A stretch of DNA of 64,000 nucleotides, from the NCBI GenBank assembly GCA_029339505.1, contig JAQISU010000057.1, positions 5,600,001-5,664,000 of the forward strand, in the 5' to 3' direction. A program made the translations under genes and the position numbers. The DNA is from Unio delphinus (taxonomy: Eukaryota > Mollusca > Bivalvia > Unionida > Unionidae). The notes under the pieces are model-generated. The model had not been told where the DNA came from, ran no database searches, and was given only the letters and a program-made list of their open reading frames with translations. Of the stretch, positions 40,270 to 50,639 are shown in pieces. Positions within the stretch are counted from its first letter, which is position 1, and every line of letters starts with the position of its first letter.

Positions 40270-41475
40270 ATGATTGATATTTGGGGGAGATCTTTGAAAC
40301 CCAAACCCGATGGCACTGCACCACCTGATTCTGTCAAGGATGTAAAAAAACTAATTGAAGATGAAATCGCTGAGACGTTAAATTTAACAAGTGTTGACCC
40401 GAACGAAATAGTTGTATTTCAGGACAAACAGGGTAAATTGAAATCCAGTGATGTGTCATTGAATGACATTTTGATACGGCAGCGCGACGCCGCTGAAAAC
40501 TCTATTGCGCTGTATTCCAACGACGGACGACTTAAACCAGGCGCACTTGTGTCTACGATCACAGACGCGATTGCCACCCACGACAAGATGATTATCACCA
40601 ACAACCGCATGATTACCGACAACGACAACAGGATTACCACCCAAAACAACAAGATTACCACCCACGGCAGTGAGCTGGATGATCATATACGAGGTTATAA
40701 TTCTTTTCGCAAAAATGTTATACATAAATTCTTTGGAACCCCTCTTGTGGTTGGCATGACTCTCACTGATATTAAAGACTTGTTGAATTCATTCTTCGCT
40801 AACAAGGAAGCTGGAAGGATGATGACTGCTTCAGAATTCAAGGCAAATTATCTCGAGATTTCTAAACTAATAGAAGATCAAAAACCCACTAACGACATTG
40901 TTGGTAGATTCTTTGGAACCCCTCTTGTGGTTGGCATGACTCTCGCTGAAGTTAAAAAAGCTATTGATGAACAAAAACGCATCAGCGAAATGGCTAAAAA
41001 TTTCTTTGAGGGCTCTGAAAGTTACAATATCACGACGACATATTCTGAACTCAACGGGCATTATAATACCGAAAAAGGTTTTGGATTCGGCCTCCTTTTG
41101 GTTTCATTTTTTAAACGCCGGAATGGAACGATAATGAAATATACCGAAATCAATAAAACCTATCTCGACGTTTATGACGATATTGCTAAACTAAAAGAAA
41201 AATCTGAAAGGGTAAAGCATGGGACCTTTGATTGGATAAAAGACTCTAATGCTAAATTGAAAGTCAATATCGGGGAGTGGCCCCATGGTATCTACAGGAT
41301 GACGTTAATCTCTGACAAGCAATTTGATATCATCGTAAGCGGTAAAACCTATTTTGGTGGCACCGCAACAGTAATTATCCGGGGTGAAGAAGAATTTGAG
41401 ATTGTCGCGGTTGATAGTACGATTAGATCAAAAATATCCTGGTGCTTAGAATTCATATGCGAAGTAAATAACTAA
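40270..41475 (+). CDS. Fibre-like protein (putative attachment protein)
   Basis: 401 residues. The N-terminal third is helical. Residues 108-135 carry near-heptad N/T-rich repeats (MIITNNRMITDNDNRITTQN), likely a trimeric stalk. The phrase FFGTPLVVGMTL occurs at 154-165 and 214-225, exactly 180 bp apart and almost identical in DNA. A glycine/aromatic-rich segment near 270-290 leads to a beta-rich C-terminal domain (NIGEWPHGIYRMTL; GTATVIIRGEEEFEIVAVD). A helix, repetitive stalk and beta head, placed beside capsid genes, is the layout of viral fibres. I recognise no named family, so the role is inference. Confidence 0.55.
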   Translation: MIDIWGRSLKPKPDGTAPPDSVKDVKKLIEDEIAETLNLTSVDPNEIVVFQDKQGKLKSSDVSLNDILIRQRDAAENSIALYSNDGRLKPGALVSTITDAIATHDKMIITNNRMITDNDNRITTQNNKITTHGSELDDHIRGYNSFRKNVIHKFFGTPLVVGMTLTDIKDLLNSFFANKEAGRMMTASEFKANYLEISKLIEDQKPTNDIVGRFFGTPLVVGMTLAEVKKAIDEQKRISEMAKNFFEGSESYNITTTYSELNGHYNTEKGFGFGLLLVSFFKRRNGTIMKYTEINKTYLDVYDDIAKLKEKSERVKHGTFDWIKDSNAKLKVNIGEWPHGIYRMTLISDKQFDIIVSGKTYFGGTATVIIRGEEEFEIVAVDSTIRSKISWCLEFICEVNN

Positions 41476-41539
41476 ATTGAAAGGATTTCACAATTGAAAA
41501 CGCTAGTATTTTTAAAATAACAATGATTTCATCAACTTA

Positions 41540-42068
41540 ATGTCGCTATGATCAGGTCAGAGAATTTCAGAATAGACTCAAAACCCTCACTGAGGAGTAT
41601 CAAATAAAAATAAAAAAATACCGACGAAGAATCACCGCAATTGATGTTATTATGTACTCGGTGTCAAGCGTTCTCGCTGGCGCCGGAATAATACTTGCAT
41701 CGGTTACAATGATTGCCCCGGTCGTAGTTCCAATTTGCATTTCTGCGGTGCCTACAATCGGGGGTATATCAACCGGGATAGCAAAAAAGATATCATCATG
41801 CAGCCAGAGTAAACTGCAGAATTACTTACTTCAATTTCATATTGCATCAACCGCATATTCGCAATTATCATTGATGATATCGTCGTCACTCGATAATACG
41901 ATTATATCAGATAGTGAATTCTCAGCGATGGTCAGTATTTTTGATTCCGCGATATCGAAATTAGAGCGACGACATGAGTATAATAACAATGACAACACCG
42001 ATGGAATCAGAAAACACGAACCCAAAAAACAAAATGATCTCAATAATATCAACATTACCAGATTGTGA
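41540..42068 (+). CDS. Conserved Polinton membrane protein, damaged start
   Basis: The frame is open from 41541, but the only nearby ATG (41540) is one frame off; the first in-frame ATG is 41652 (138 residues). Upstream in-frame codons look native: EFQNRLKTLTEEYQIKIKKY then RRRITAIDV. Two hydrophobic stretches follow (VSSVLAGAGIILASVTMIAP; VVVPICISAVPTIGGIS), then helices ending in SDSEFSAMVSIFDSAISKLE. Polintons in other invertebrates encode a protein with this order (basic helix, double membrane segment, helix with I-S-D-x-E-F). Function unknown. A single-base change near 41545 would explain the lost start. The 3' end enters a 151-bp duplication. Confidence 0.6.
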
Positions 42069-42215
42069 GTTCTCAGTGATGGTCAGTATTTATGATTCCT
42101 CGATACCAAAATTAGAAATACAACATGAGTATAATAACAATGACAACACCGCAGGAATTACTTCAACAAATAGTGGAGAACACGAACCCAGTACAAACAA
42201 GCATGATATCAATAA
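41914..42215 (+). repeat. 151-bp tandem duplication spanning a gene junction
   Basis: Phrases gtgaattctcagcgatggtc (41914) and gtgagttctcagtgatggtc (42065) start two copies exactly 151 bp apart. Each contains the start-like sequence atgagtataataacaatgac (41974 and 42125). The copies differ at roughly one base in eight, so this is older than the 42-bp repeats. The duplication added a spurious open frame from 41974 to 42312. Confidence 0.85.
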
Positions 42216-43474
42216 CATCAACGAATCCAGAATTCAGTGTGAATTTCCCCTCTCCGGTCCCAGTGAAGGAGATAGCGCTAGCAAAACTACGAATGTATCA
42301 CAGTTGGCCTAATATCAGATCAAAATCATTTGGTGGTCAACAACCGAATAATTCACTGGTGTTTGCAAATAAGAATAAACCCGACGGAACACCAGACTGG
42401 AACGTCGTTTCGATACCAACAGGGTCATACCAAATCGAACAAATCAATAATGAATTCGCGCGTAGAATAAAATCGATTACTGGAAAAGAATCAAAAATCG
42501 CTATAACAGTTCATGAGCCGACACTATCATCCGCAATTGAGATAAGCACAGAAGGATACGTCGTAGATATCTATCAAAGTTCTATTAGAACCGTACTAGG
42601 ATGGCCTGAAAAACCACCGGAAAAATCCACCACCGACTTAACCACGGATGTACAATCATATCATGAAATCAATCCCAGTTATCGAGATAATTTATCTGAT
42701 ATAAGAAAAGGAAGAATCGCCGATAGATTTATATTCACCAACAAAGATACATTGCAATGGGATTTTATCATTAAAAGAACAACCGACTCATCTGTTACTA
42801 TTTCATTTACTCTAACTGACGTCCGTGGTTATTTTAATGAGATTAAACAATTATATGACACACAACTAGAACAACTACGGAAAACAAGATCGCAAAAGCA
42901 CGTTGAAATAATAAATCAGCTTATATCGGACATGAAATATATCTATGAACTAATTATTCAAACAATAATTAATGACAACAGCGACAATAAACAACGATTC
43001 CTAACCGATTACAATATCACAGAAGACAATCTGCGTAATTTCAAGTTTCCGAAATACAACGCTGATGAATTAGCAAAAATTGTTAAAACCGATATCAAAG
43101 CACTACAAAAATCAGACTCAACTGTCCTCCTCAAACATAATAATGATCCAGATGGTGGTGGTAGGCATATCGCTCCGTTCAACGTGAATATTTCAACGGT
43201 GATTGCACTTAATTTAGTGTGTGATGTTATCGAAGGAAGCTATCAAATTAATCTCGAACGATCAAATCAAGCTCAGCAAGGATATATTCTTTATTCATTT
43301 GCACCAACAGCTCCTCCAGGATTCCTAATTATTGAAAACCCAATTAATCCTGTCTATATGCGATGCCATAATAATTCATTAACCAGAATTAATTTCAAAC
43401 TCACCGACCAGTCAAATAATCTGATTGATTTACAAGAAGAGGTGTTAGCGATTAGTCTGTTTGTGAGATCCTAA
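42125..43474 (+). CDS. Minor capsid protein (penton-like)
   Basis: 449 residues from the ATG at 42125. The N-terminal half contains KEIALAKLRMYHSWPNIR and GSYQIEQINNEFARRIK, and the C-terminal part STVIALNLVCDVIEGSYQIN, ILYSFAPTAPPGFLIIENP and RINFKLTDQSNNLIDLQEE. The last block (D-V-I-E-G-S-Y, F-x-P-x-x-P-P-G, L-T-D-Q-x-x-N-L-I-D) is typical of the Polinton single-jelly-roll minor capsid protein that would occupy the five-fold vertices. A helical insert lies at about 240-330. It ends 29 bases before the right inverted repeat, so it is the last gene. Confidence 0.85.
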   Translation: MSIITMTTPQELLQQIVENTNPVQTSMISITSTNPEFSVNFPSPVPVKEIALAKLRMYHSWPNIRSKSFGGQQPNNSLVFANKNKPDGTPDWNVVSIPTGSYQIEQINNEFARRIKSITGKESKIAITVHEPTLSSAIEISTEGYVVDIYQSSIRTVLGWPEKPPEKSTTDLTTDVQSYHEINPSYRDNLSDIRKGRIADRFIFTNKDTLQWDFIIKRTTDSSVTISFTLTDVRGYFNEIKQLYDTQLEQLRKTRSQKHVEIINQLISDMKYIYELIIQTIINDNSDNKQRFLTDYNITEDNLRNFKFPKYNADELAKIVKTDIKALQKSDSTVLLKHNNDPDGGGRHIAPFNVNISTVIALNLVCDVIEGSYQINLERSNQAQQGYILYSFAPTAPPGFLIIENPINPVYMRCHNNSLTRINFKLTDQSNNLIDLQEEVLAISLFVRS

Positions 43475-43503
43475 AGACTCGATCAAATTATTTATTATTT
43501 TTG

Positions 43504-43753
43504 TTAACCCAGAACTGAAAACTTTAGCAGCAGAGAGGGTGGATGACAACAAGTTGCGACCAAAATTGATTAAAAAATCGTTTTCATTTTTTTAGTTAAA
43601 ATGATTTCGTAGGGAGATTTCAATCAATTTTTTGTCTGAAAACGTTGTAGGGTTCGCCTTTTTTTGGTTAAAATAAGATTATAAGACGGCTCGTTTTAGG
43701 ATTTCAATCAAATTTTGTCTAAAAACGTTGTAGGATTCACCCTCTCTGCTGCT
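43504..43753. repeat. Polinton right terminal inverted repeat, 250 bp
   Basis: Inverse of 28375-28624. The outer end caccctctctgctgct is at 43738-43753 and an inner inverse agcagcagagagggtg at 43526-43541. The target copy caagga follows at 43754. Confidence 0.97.
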
Positions 43754-43759
43754 CAAGGA

Positions 43760-45216
43760 CTGTGTGCTCAAGGTATATTGATTTTCTCATTGTAAGTAAT
43801 TTTTCCTGCAGCATGGGGTGAACCAAACTTCCTACATCAAAATAATGTATGATATAGATAAACCACCCTTCGGTAACACTCTATATGGAAACAAAACCCC
43901 AAAATACATTGTATTTATTACAAACAATAAATGTACACAATTCCATGACATTGGGATTATTGCAAATCCATTTAAAGACATTTTGTATGATATAAATAGG
44001 ATACAACAATAATATTAGTACATCAGCACATTCAAGACTATTGGTATATCTGCACATTCAGGATCATTGAGAAATAAGCACATTCAAAATTATTGGAACT
44101 GATTCAGCATATCATGTGATTTTGGACTTGTGATGGGAAAATTTTGACAGATTTAATTCACAGTGTTGTAAGTGCCTTTGAAATTTTCACTTTGTATTCT
44201 TGGGAAATAATTTCTTTTACTGAATTTGTTTGTTTTGCTTACTTCTGCTTTTAGTTTGAAACAATAGACCATAACACTAGTCCTTTGGAATGGAGATTCA
44301 TCCTGTCATTGTATTTAAAGTCTTCCTTCTTCTGTCAATGGGTGTAATCGAAAACGGTTTCGATTTGAAATACTATCTGTTCACCATCTTAATTATCTTA
44401 TTGCAACTTCTCATGAACAGATGATCATACTGGCGTAGGATTTTAACTTTTAAAAAACTTCTGTCGATAATGGATAAATATAAATAAAGATGATGATGAT
44501 TTTACACCCAACATAGCCATAATGCAGCCTTGGATATCTTAGTATGGCTATACCTCTTGGATAGATAGACATGGAGTTTTCAATGAAATATTTTTATCAA
44601 ATAGTCTGAAGTAAAAATGTTGCCAATCAAACGTCCATCAATGTCACAATGATGGTTAGTATAATTAAAAATCATTATCTCTGCTGGCCTACACAAAGAT
44701 CTTAGAGTGACCACTTAGGGGTAATGTTCTGGTGACCTTAGAATTAGCCAATGAAAATAAAGCTTTCAGAAATCTGAAAGTGAATAAAATCGTTTGGCGC
44801 ATTCTCTTCAGCCAAACATGAAGATATAATATGTTATCTGACTGACTGATAAAAAATATTGATTGTGGTAATAATATAAGTCACAAGACGGTGCATAGTT
44901 TACGTGCATCAATGAAACAGTTGGTTTTAAATAGAACTGGATCTCAATGATCACCATATCATCCACAAAACCAGAATTCAATGTGACTTTTTATGTACCA
45001 TATGATTGCCGGGGACTCTCGCACATTCACTTGCAATTGTACTTGCATCTATGCGAGTGTATTACAGTTGTTCGGAAATAGTGTCCGTTTACCAATAGTG
45101 GAGCGATGGTTAAAATAACAAATAATGTACACCTTACACAAACCCATTCAATAAAACTTTCCAGGAATTTCACCGGAGTGGAGGGTACCGATCATCAATG
45201 GTAGGCCTATTTAGGT
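43760..45216. other. Right flank of the Polinton
   Basis: No gene is recognised. AT-rich with short dispersed repeats. The CG content rises near 45000, where the decayed second Polinton starts. Confidence 0.5.
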
Positions 45217-45745
45217 ATGTCTTTCATTTGTCCACCTACAATCGTGGCTACACAATATTTGTTTTGTGTTATCGACGTCATTTCCAAATTTGCCTGGGTC
45301 ATGACATTGACACTCCAAATCGAGCAATGTGTTAGCGCGAGCCTTAAAACTGGTCATGAAACAAAGTGGTCGTCATATGTTCATGACAGGAGATGGGTAC
45401 GCATTGGCAAAACCAAGCGCACATTCGACAAAAGTTACTTACCAAACTGGACCACATACTTGTTTCGTGTCACTGGATGATTGCGTGAAAAACATCCTAT
45501 ACTCTGTAGATTGGAAAAATTGAACGTGGAAGTGTTAAAAGGAACTTTTTTTCTTTCCCGAGTTACAATGAATGACCAAAAAGATGACAAAGTGTAGGAC
45601 ATCGAAAGTATTATCAATCAAAAAAGCCGTAAAGTGGGAAAACGATGTGTTCAAGAAGTCAAAGTACGTTGGAAAGGATATCCTCCCAGTTTTGATTCTT
45701 GGATCGACTCTTCGCAAGTCATCGACTATAAAAAGAAATGACCAT
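45217..45745 (+). pseudogene. Relic of a chromodomain Polinton integrase
   Basis: The text reads QYLFCVIDVISKFAWV (first part of the rve core), then, after an apparent deletion of the central catalytic region, VRIGKTKRTFDKSYLPNWTT, the SH3-like region of Polinton integrases. In shifted frames it gives LEKLNVEVLKGTFF and a chromodomain VQEVKVRWKGYPPSFDSW (near 45650-45710). The second and third catalytic acidic residues are missing and several frameshifts are present, so it is dead. It differs from the intact element's integrase, which has no chromodomain. Confidence 0.82.
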
Positions 45746-46109
45746 CATATCCTTCAACACAGCCTCAACCATGACAGTGACTACTCCTTCTCCAAGTTTT
45801 TCTCTGCATGAAATGAAAAAAGCAACCCATGTGGATGTGTGTGAACGTTTGCTTAAAACGCAAATAGTCTTTTTCTGCCAAATCTTTGTTGTGTATTCGG
45901 TGCTGAAATTGACAATTTGAGTTTGCTACAAAGAGACAAAGAATTGTGGACCATTTAACTGAGCAGATGCATCGGTTACATTCTTCATAACCCTTCCCTG
46001 AAGTATTCCTACCAACGTCAGTCACCCTCCCAACAGACACCACCACAACAACAATAACCCTCTTTTGGACACTCTCTGACATTGAGTGACCTCTCGGACA
46101 GCAGAACAC

Positions 46110-46390
46110 TGGAATTATAACTAGCCAATTTTCCTTAACTTTACCCAGTGACAGTTCCATGGATGTGTTTCCCCACAATAATTTGTGCTGTTTCACGGTC
46201 TAATTATCCCATTCCATTGGAAAGTGGCTTCAGTCGAAATGATTCACCCTACATAAATTTTAAAAAAATCACTGGAAATCAAAACACTTTTGAGGTCGGA
46301 GTTCTGAACGACTAAGTGCAACAATACGTGAATGAAAACAAAATTGTAGATGCCTCTATGAAACGATCAGTGTCCCTAAATACTCCACAG
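46110..46390 (+). pseudogene. Relic of a Polinton LPSxSS-type gene
   Basis: In one frame 46120-46200 reads FPLTLPSDSSMDVFPHNN then CCFTV, with stops after it. Polintons and adintoviruses with chromodomain integrases often encode a protein starting with L-P-S-N-S-S...F-P-x-N, and the order integrase then this gene fits. The rest is too decayed to follow. Confidence 0.55.
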
Positions 46391-46835
46391 GAAAATTCAA
46401 ATATGCCTTAATTTAGTTCGCTTAGAATCTAAGAGAAAGACATTAAATCTATTTTTTTTTAAACATAACCACACAAATCCATCACACATTATATACCATA
46501 CAAAACACCATACACAATCCAAAACACCTTTTGGTAGCCTATAGTCTTGAAAAAGAAAATGAAATCTCACAATTACACTATTCGTCACACCAACTGTACT
46601 ATCCAAGACAATAAATACACAATTCAAATCGCCTAATGTAATCTCCACAAACCAACTATCAGAACAAGCGGGGAAGGATTTTAAATAATGCAACATATTA
46701 TCCATTACATGGCTTCTGCCATCCAATACCCATACACACACTCAAGAAAACGTTTTGTTTCACCTTAGATTTTAAGAGAAGAAGATAAAATCTCACCAAC
46801 ATACTATCCAAACATACATTTACTATCCAGCATTC

Positions 46836-46882
<47 letters not shown>

Positions 46883-47600
46883 CAAATTGCCTTTATAATA
46901 TACAGCGGGGAAAAATGATGGAAAATCATAAAGAAATGGAACACCAATAGATTATCCGGTTTTTAAAAAATAGACATCTCCAACCTGAATATTGGCCTAA
47001 CATACATTAATATCATCAAATTTCTTAAAGACATTGGAGGGAAAAGCGGCAATCTAACTTTGCTCATTTCCCATAACCCACATCATTGACAATGCAAATA
47101 GCGACAAAACAAATTATCAAGCGGTGCAGTTTAACATAAATTGCACTTAACTGTCCAAATCAAATGTAGAGGTAGTGACTGGGTGCAGCGCAGGGGCCTT
47201 GTAGGGGGGGGGGGGCATGACAAGTGCATCAAAAGGTATAGGAAAAACTGGAGACCAACCGCGTAGGGTGTGGTGTTATGCCATTTCGCATACGGCGGAA
47301 CGGCGGATCCTATACTGATTGAGACACATAGACCTGCCCCCCCCCCCCCCACCCCCGTGCCCTGCTGTGATTGCATTCCTTCGACCTAGCAATGACCATA
47401 GTAACAGGTCCCCGTCGTAACAGTAATAATAATTAATTAAGGAAACAACCCACTAATCACTGCAGTAACCACAAGCAATGCAATTTTAATGATTTTAATA
47501 ATCTTATATAAAACGTGCTGATTTTTAACGATAATAACACTGAAATAATTTTAAATAATACATATATAAGGTGACGAACCATATGCCATCAGTCACTAAT
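46391..47600. other. Decayed, unassigned; (CA)n and G/C tracts
   Basis: Holds a (CA)n run at 46834-46880. A G12 tract near 47206 and a C14 tract near 47337 lie in inverted relation about 130 bp apart. Possible further decay of the second Polinton, but no reading frame convinces me. Confidence 0.45.
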
Positions 47601-50600
47601 TACTTTAAACTTATATATTATATGGAACCAAAAACTTAGTATTATAAGGTGGTCATAAACCCAAGACTATCGCGCCCAACTGCACAATGCGGCAACTAAA
47701 CAATTTTGGAATTTTCTTAAGACCTCTAAATAAGATTATAAAGTGGTCTAACGTCCAGGACCGCTAAGCCCTACTGCACAAAGAGGCAACTAAATAAATA
47801 ATAATAAGATCTCAAATTAAACAACATAAGGTGGCAAAAGCACTGCCATCAGGTCTCTCCGCACATGGCGGACAACAATAATATTCGATTTGATCCAAGA
47901 ACATAAAATTAAAATTAGAATTAACCATGTCAAAAATCAGCCCAACATCGACCCATATCAAAGTAGCAATGCAACAAAACAGGGCTGTTTTAGGAAGCAA
48001 ATAACCGTTCCAGTAGTCCCAACATTGATGTTTTATCACCGCATTCACCCCATTTATCCCAGTCTTCAATCACTCCCAATCAACCAACACAGCTTTTAAT
48101 GGGACATTTTATTTCAGCCCCAGCTGGCTCTGGTTCTGGTGCAGCAATATTGATATTTTTTATTTTATTAAAAAAACTCTCTCAGTGTGAGTGTCAACTA
48201 CCCCTACCCCAATTATCCCATTCCTTGCCAAATAAACAAGATGAATACAACTGGGATACCAAATGGTACACGTCATCTCCAATAGTGACTGACTCTGATG
48301 TCACTTTTTCCCACCTCATGATCAAATTAAGAACCTTGATCACAAGCTACCGATGTCGCCAGCCCAGGGAGGATCCCTATGGGTTATTCCCCATTACAGC
48401 TCGTTAAGGAAAATATGGAAACAATGGGAAGAAAGTTGAATATCCCTGAGATGGGAAATGTACCAACTAAGAAAACAACAACAACAGGAATCGAAGTTGC
48501 AAAAATTGAACAATTTTAATAAGATAATACCCAGGACAGGATCAGTCGACCCTAATGCAGGAGAACCGAATCCAACAATCAACCACAAACACCATCTAGA
48601 ATTAGAAAAAATAATACAAAGTCTCAAACTGCAGCGAAGACTTAACGGTCACATCCCCAATGTCAAGTGCCAAATTTTTCGCCAGTGAAATTCATTAATT
48701 AATTCTTAGTCTAGCCGACAATTAACTGTCTTGGAGTAGGAGTTTGGACGAAAGAATGTTTATTTAACTGGGTCAGGCTGTTAGAATATTGATAGTAGAA
48801 CCGAACTTGGTGTTTGACACGCTTAAGAGAGAGAATTTCTCACGTATAGATGTCAAAGTGATTTGAAACAAATGATAGGGTGATATTTCGACCCCAAGTG
48901 GCATTTTTGGCATCTTGATAGACGGGTTTTCAAAATGTCCGTAGGAATAGCATTTATTCCGATTGGTCAAATGTAGAAGGAGGGGGGTGTCGAACCGTAG
49001 GATCGGGGAATATATTCTCTGAGCTTATGAGTTTGAATTAGTCTAAAAATGTCTCTGCAAGAGAGAAACCGAAGGTAGAAGTAATTACCAGGACTCCGAG
49101 CGGACTTTAGGAAAGGACGTTCGTAAAAAAAAAGTATTGGGTTCCAGGGAAAAACTGAATGTAGAACGATTGTAAGACGCCAAAAACACAAGGTATTTAA
49201 CTCAAATTCACATTTATCATGATGTAATTTATGTGATGTTTTCTTTGCTACAGATGCATAATGTATTGATACTATGATACAAATAGTTCGGTATTACATT
49301 GATTTAATAACGTACTTTGATATGATGTTTCTTCGTTACAGATGCATGATGTGTTAATATTTTTGATAGTTCGGTATTACATTGATTTAATAATGTATTT
49401 TTGAATTCTGAATTAGCATTTTCACCTTATATACTTAGGTAGGTTAATGGGTGGTATAGAAAACACGCTGTGTACATTTATGATTGGAAAGTGCTACATT
49501 AATTTTGAATTATCATATTAGTGAATATGGATTGTGTACTATGATATATTGCCTCACTTTACGTAATGATTTACGGGAATATATGTGACTTTCCCAAATT
49601 CTGATGTTGATAATTAGCAGTATAGCTCTATTGATCTGAAGACTTGTGTAGTATTTGTTAGCCGTGTAAAAGTTAACACTGATAGTAAGATCTGATTGTT
49701 CGAACCAGAAAGACGGACGGACAAGCTCAACTCTTAAAGCATAACAAGATACTTGGGGCGTTTTACCCTTTTCTTTTCAAAGGAAAATAGTTTGTTAGGA
49801 AAGAGTGAGAATTTTCGAGAAGTCAAGAAAGGAGGGAAAAGAAGTCAAGAAAAGGAGGGAAAAGAAGTCAGAAGTCAGAGTTGTGGAATTCCCCGTTCAA
49901 TCAAAGGGCAAGCTAAAGTCGTGACGTACGCAGAAGGGAAAAAACCAGTCGACGAACAAGGTCATTGTGAATCACCCAACAGTCCAATGTTAATGAACAT
50001 TCGATTTCATGATGAAAGTTACTATCAGTTATTAACGGTTAAATTCATCTATTTTATTAGTGTTTGAATTTTAATTAACGTATCTGCTATTTTAAAGCTT
50101 CGGTTTTGAAGTACTTCTGAACGAAGAATAGTCAGAAGGAAAGAAAATTGTAATTTACTGTGTCATTCTTCTCTTAATTGTATTTTAATTAAATTCTCTT
50201 TTTATCTTTACGGGGGCTCGTGTGTTGTCTTGTTCAAGATACCATCTCAGATTACCATATCCACTCTATGACCGGGCAAATTACACCGTAGCGGTCATTC
50301 CTTAGATAAACGAGTATTAACGGGAGGCGGTGTCGAGTGTTGTTTTTCCAAGTTGCGCAATACCTCTGACCATGGACTTGTGCAATATTGTACTGATAAC
50401 CCTTGATACCGAGCCAGCCGTTACACCCAACCAAACTAGAAAGGAATACGTCTGTAAAACAGAGAAACCCCAACGGTATCCAATAATCTCCCGTCCCCTG
50501 TGGATGCCAAAATTCCCTCATATGCTGAGGTAATCAAAAGGGACGAAAGAAGAAATAGTCCACAAGCTGCAGACTAACCGCAAATAACGCTTCACGCAGA
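47601..50600. other. Unassigned, possible old retroelement debris
   Basis: Three diverged copies of a segment with aaggtggt / ctgcaca / gcggcaacta lie between 47640 and 47890. At 49230-49410 the phrase ttcggtattacattgattta occurs twice, about 80 bp apart. Near 50210 gggggctcgtg resembles a tRNA-Pro-type primer site. No long coding region is seen. A 102-codon frame at 48099-48407 has one hydrophobic segment but no recognised family. Confidence 0.4.
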
Positions 50601-50639
50601 TAACCTAAACAATTGTTTCTCCCAAAAAAAAAGAGGGGC

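Larger units (their letters stand above)
28375..43753. mobile_element. Polinton (Maverick) element, 15.4 kb, near complete
   Basis: Bounded by 250-bp terminal inverted repeats and flanked by a copy of caagga at 28370-28375 and 43754-43759. The left copy overlaps the first A of the repeat, so the target duplication is 6 bp if the element starts at 28376, or 5 bp otherwise. Polintons typically make 6-bp duplications. It encodes the diagnostic set: retroviral-type integrase, family-B polymerase, packaging ATPase, adenain-like protease, major and minor capsid proteins. CG dinucleotides are visibly more common inside than in the flanks, which fits a fairly recent arrival. Order: ATPase(-), Zn-ribbon/PLA2(+), integrase(+), replicase(-), then ten plus-strand genes. 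Confidence 0.97.

Noticed and set aside
43808..44012. Possible exon right of the Polinton (acceptor-like tcctgcag)
   Set aside because: Frames after the acceptor contain early stops or no recognisable protein, and no donor supports it.
46397..46741. 114-codon minus-strand frame
   Set aside because: No recognisable domain, placed in decayed repeat-rich DNA, and most likely chance.
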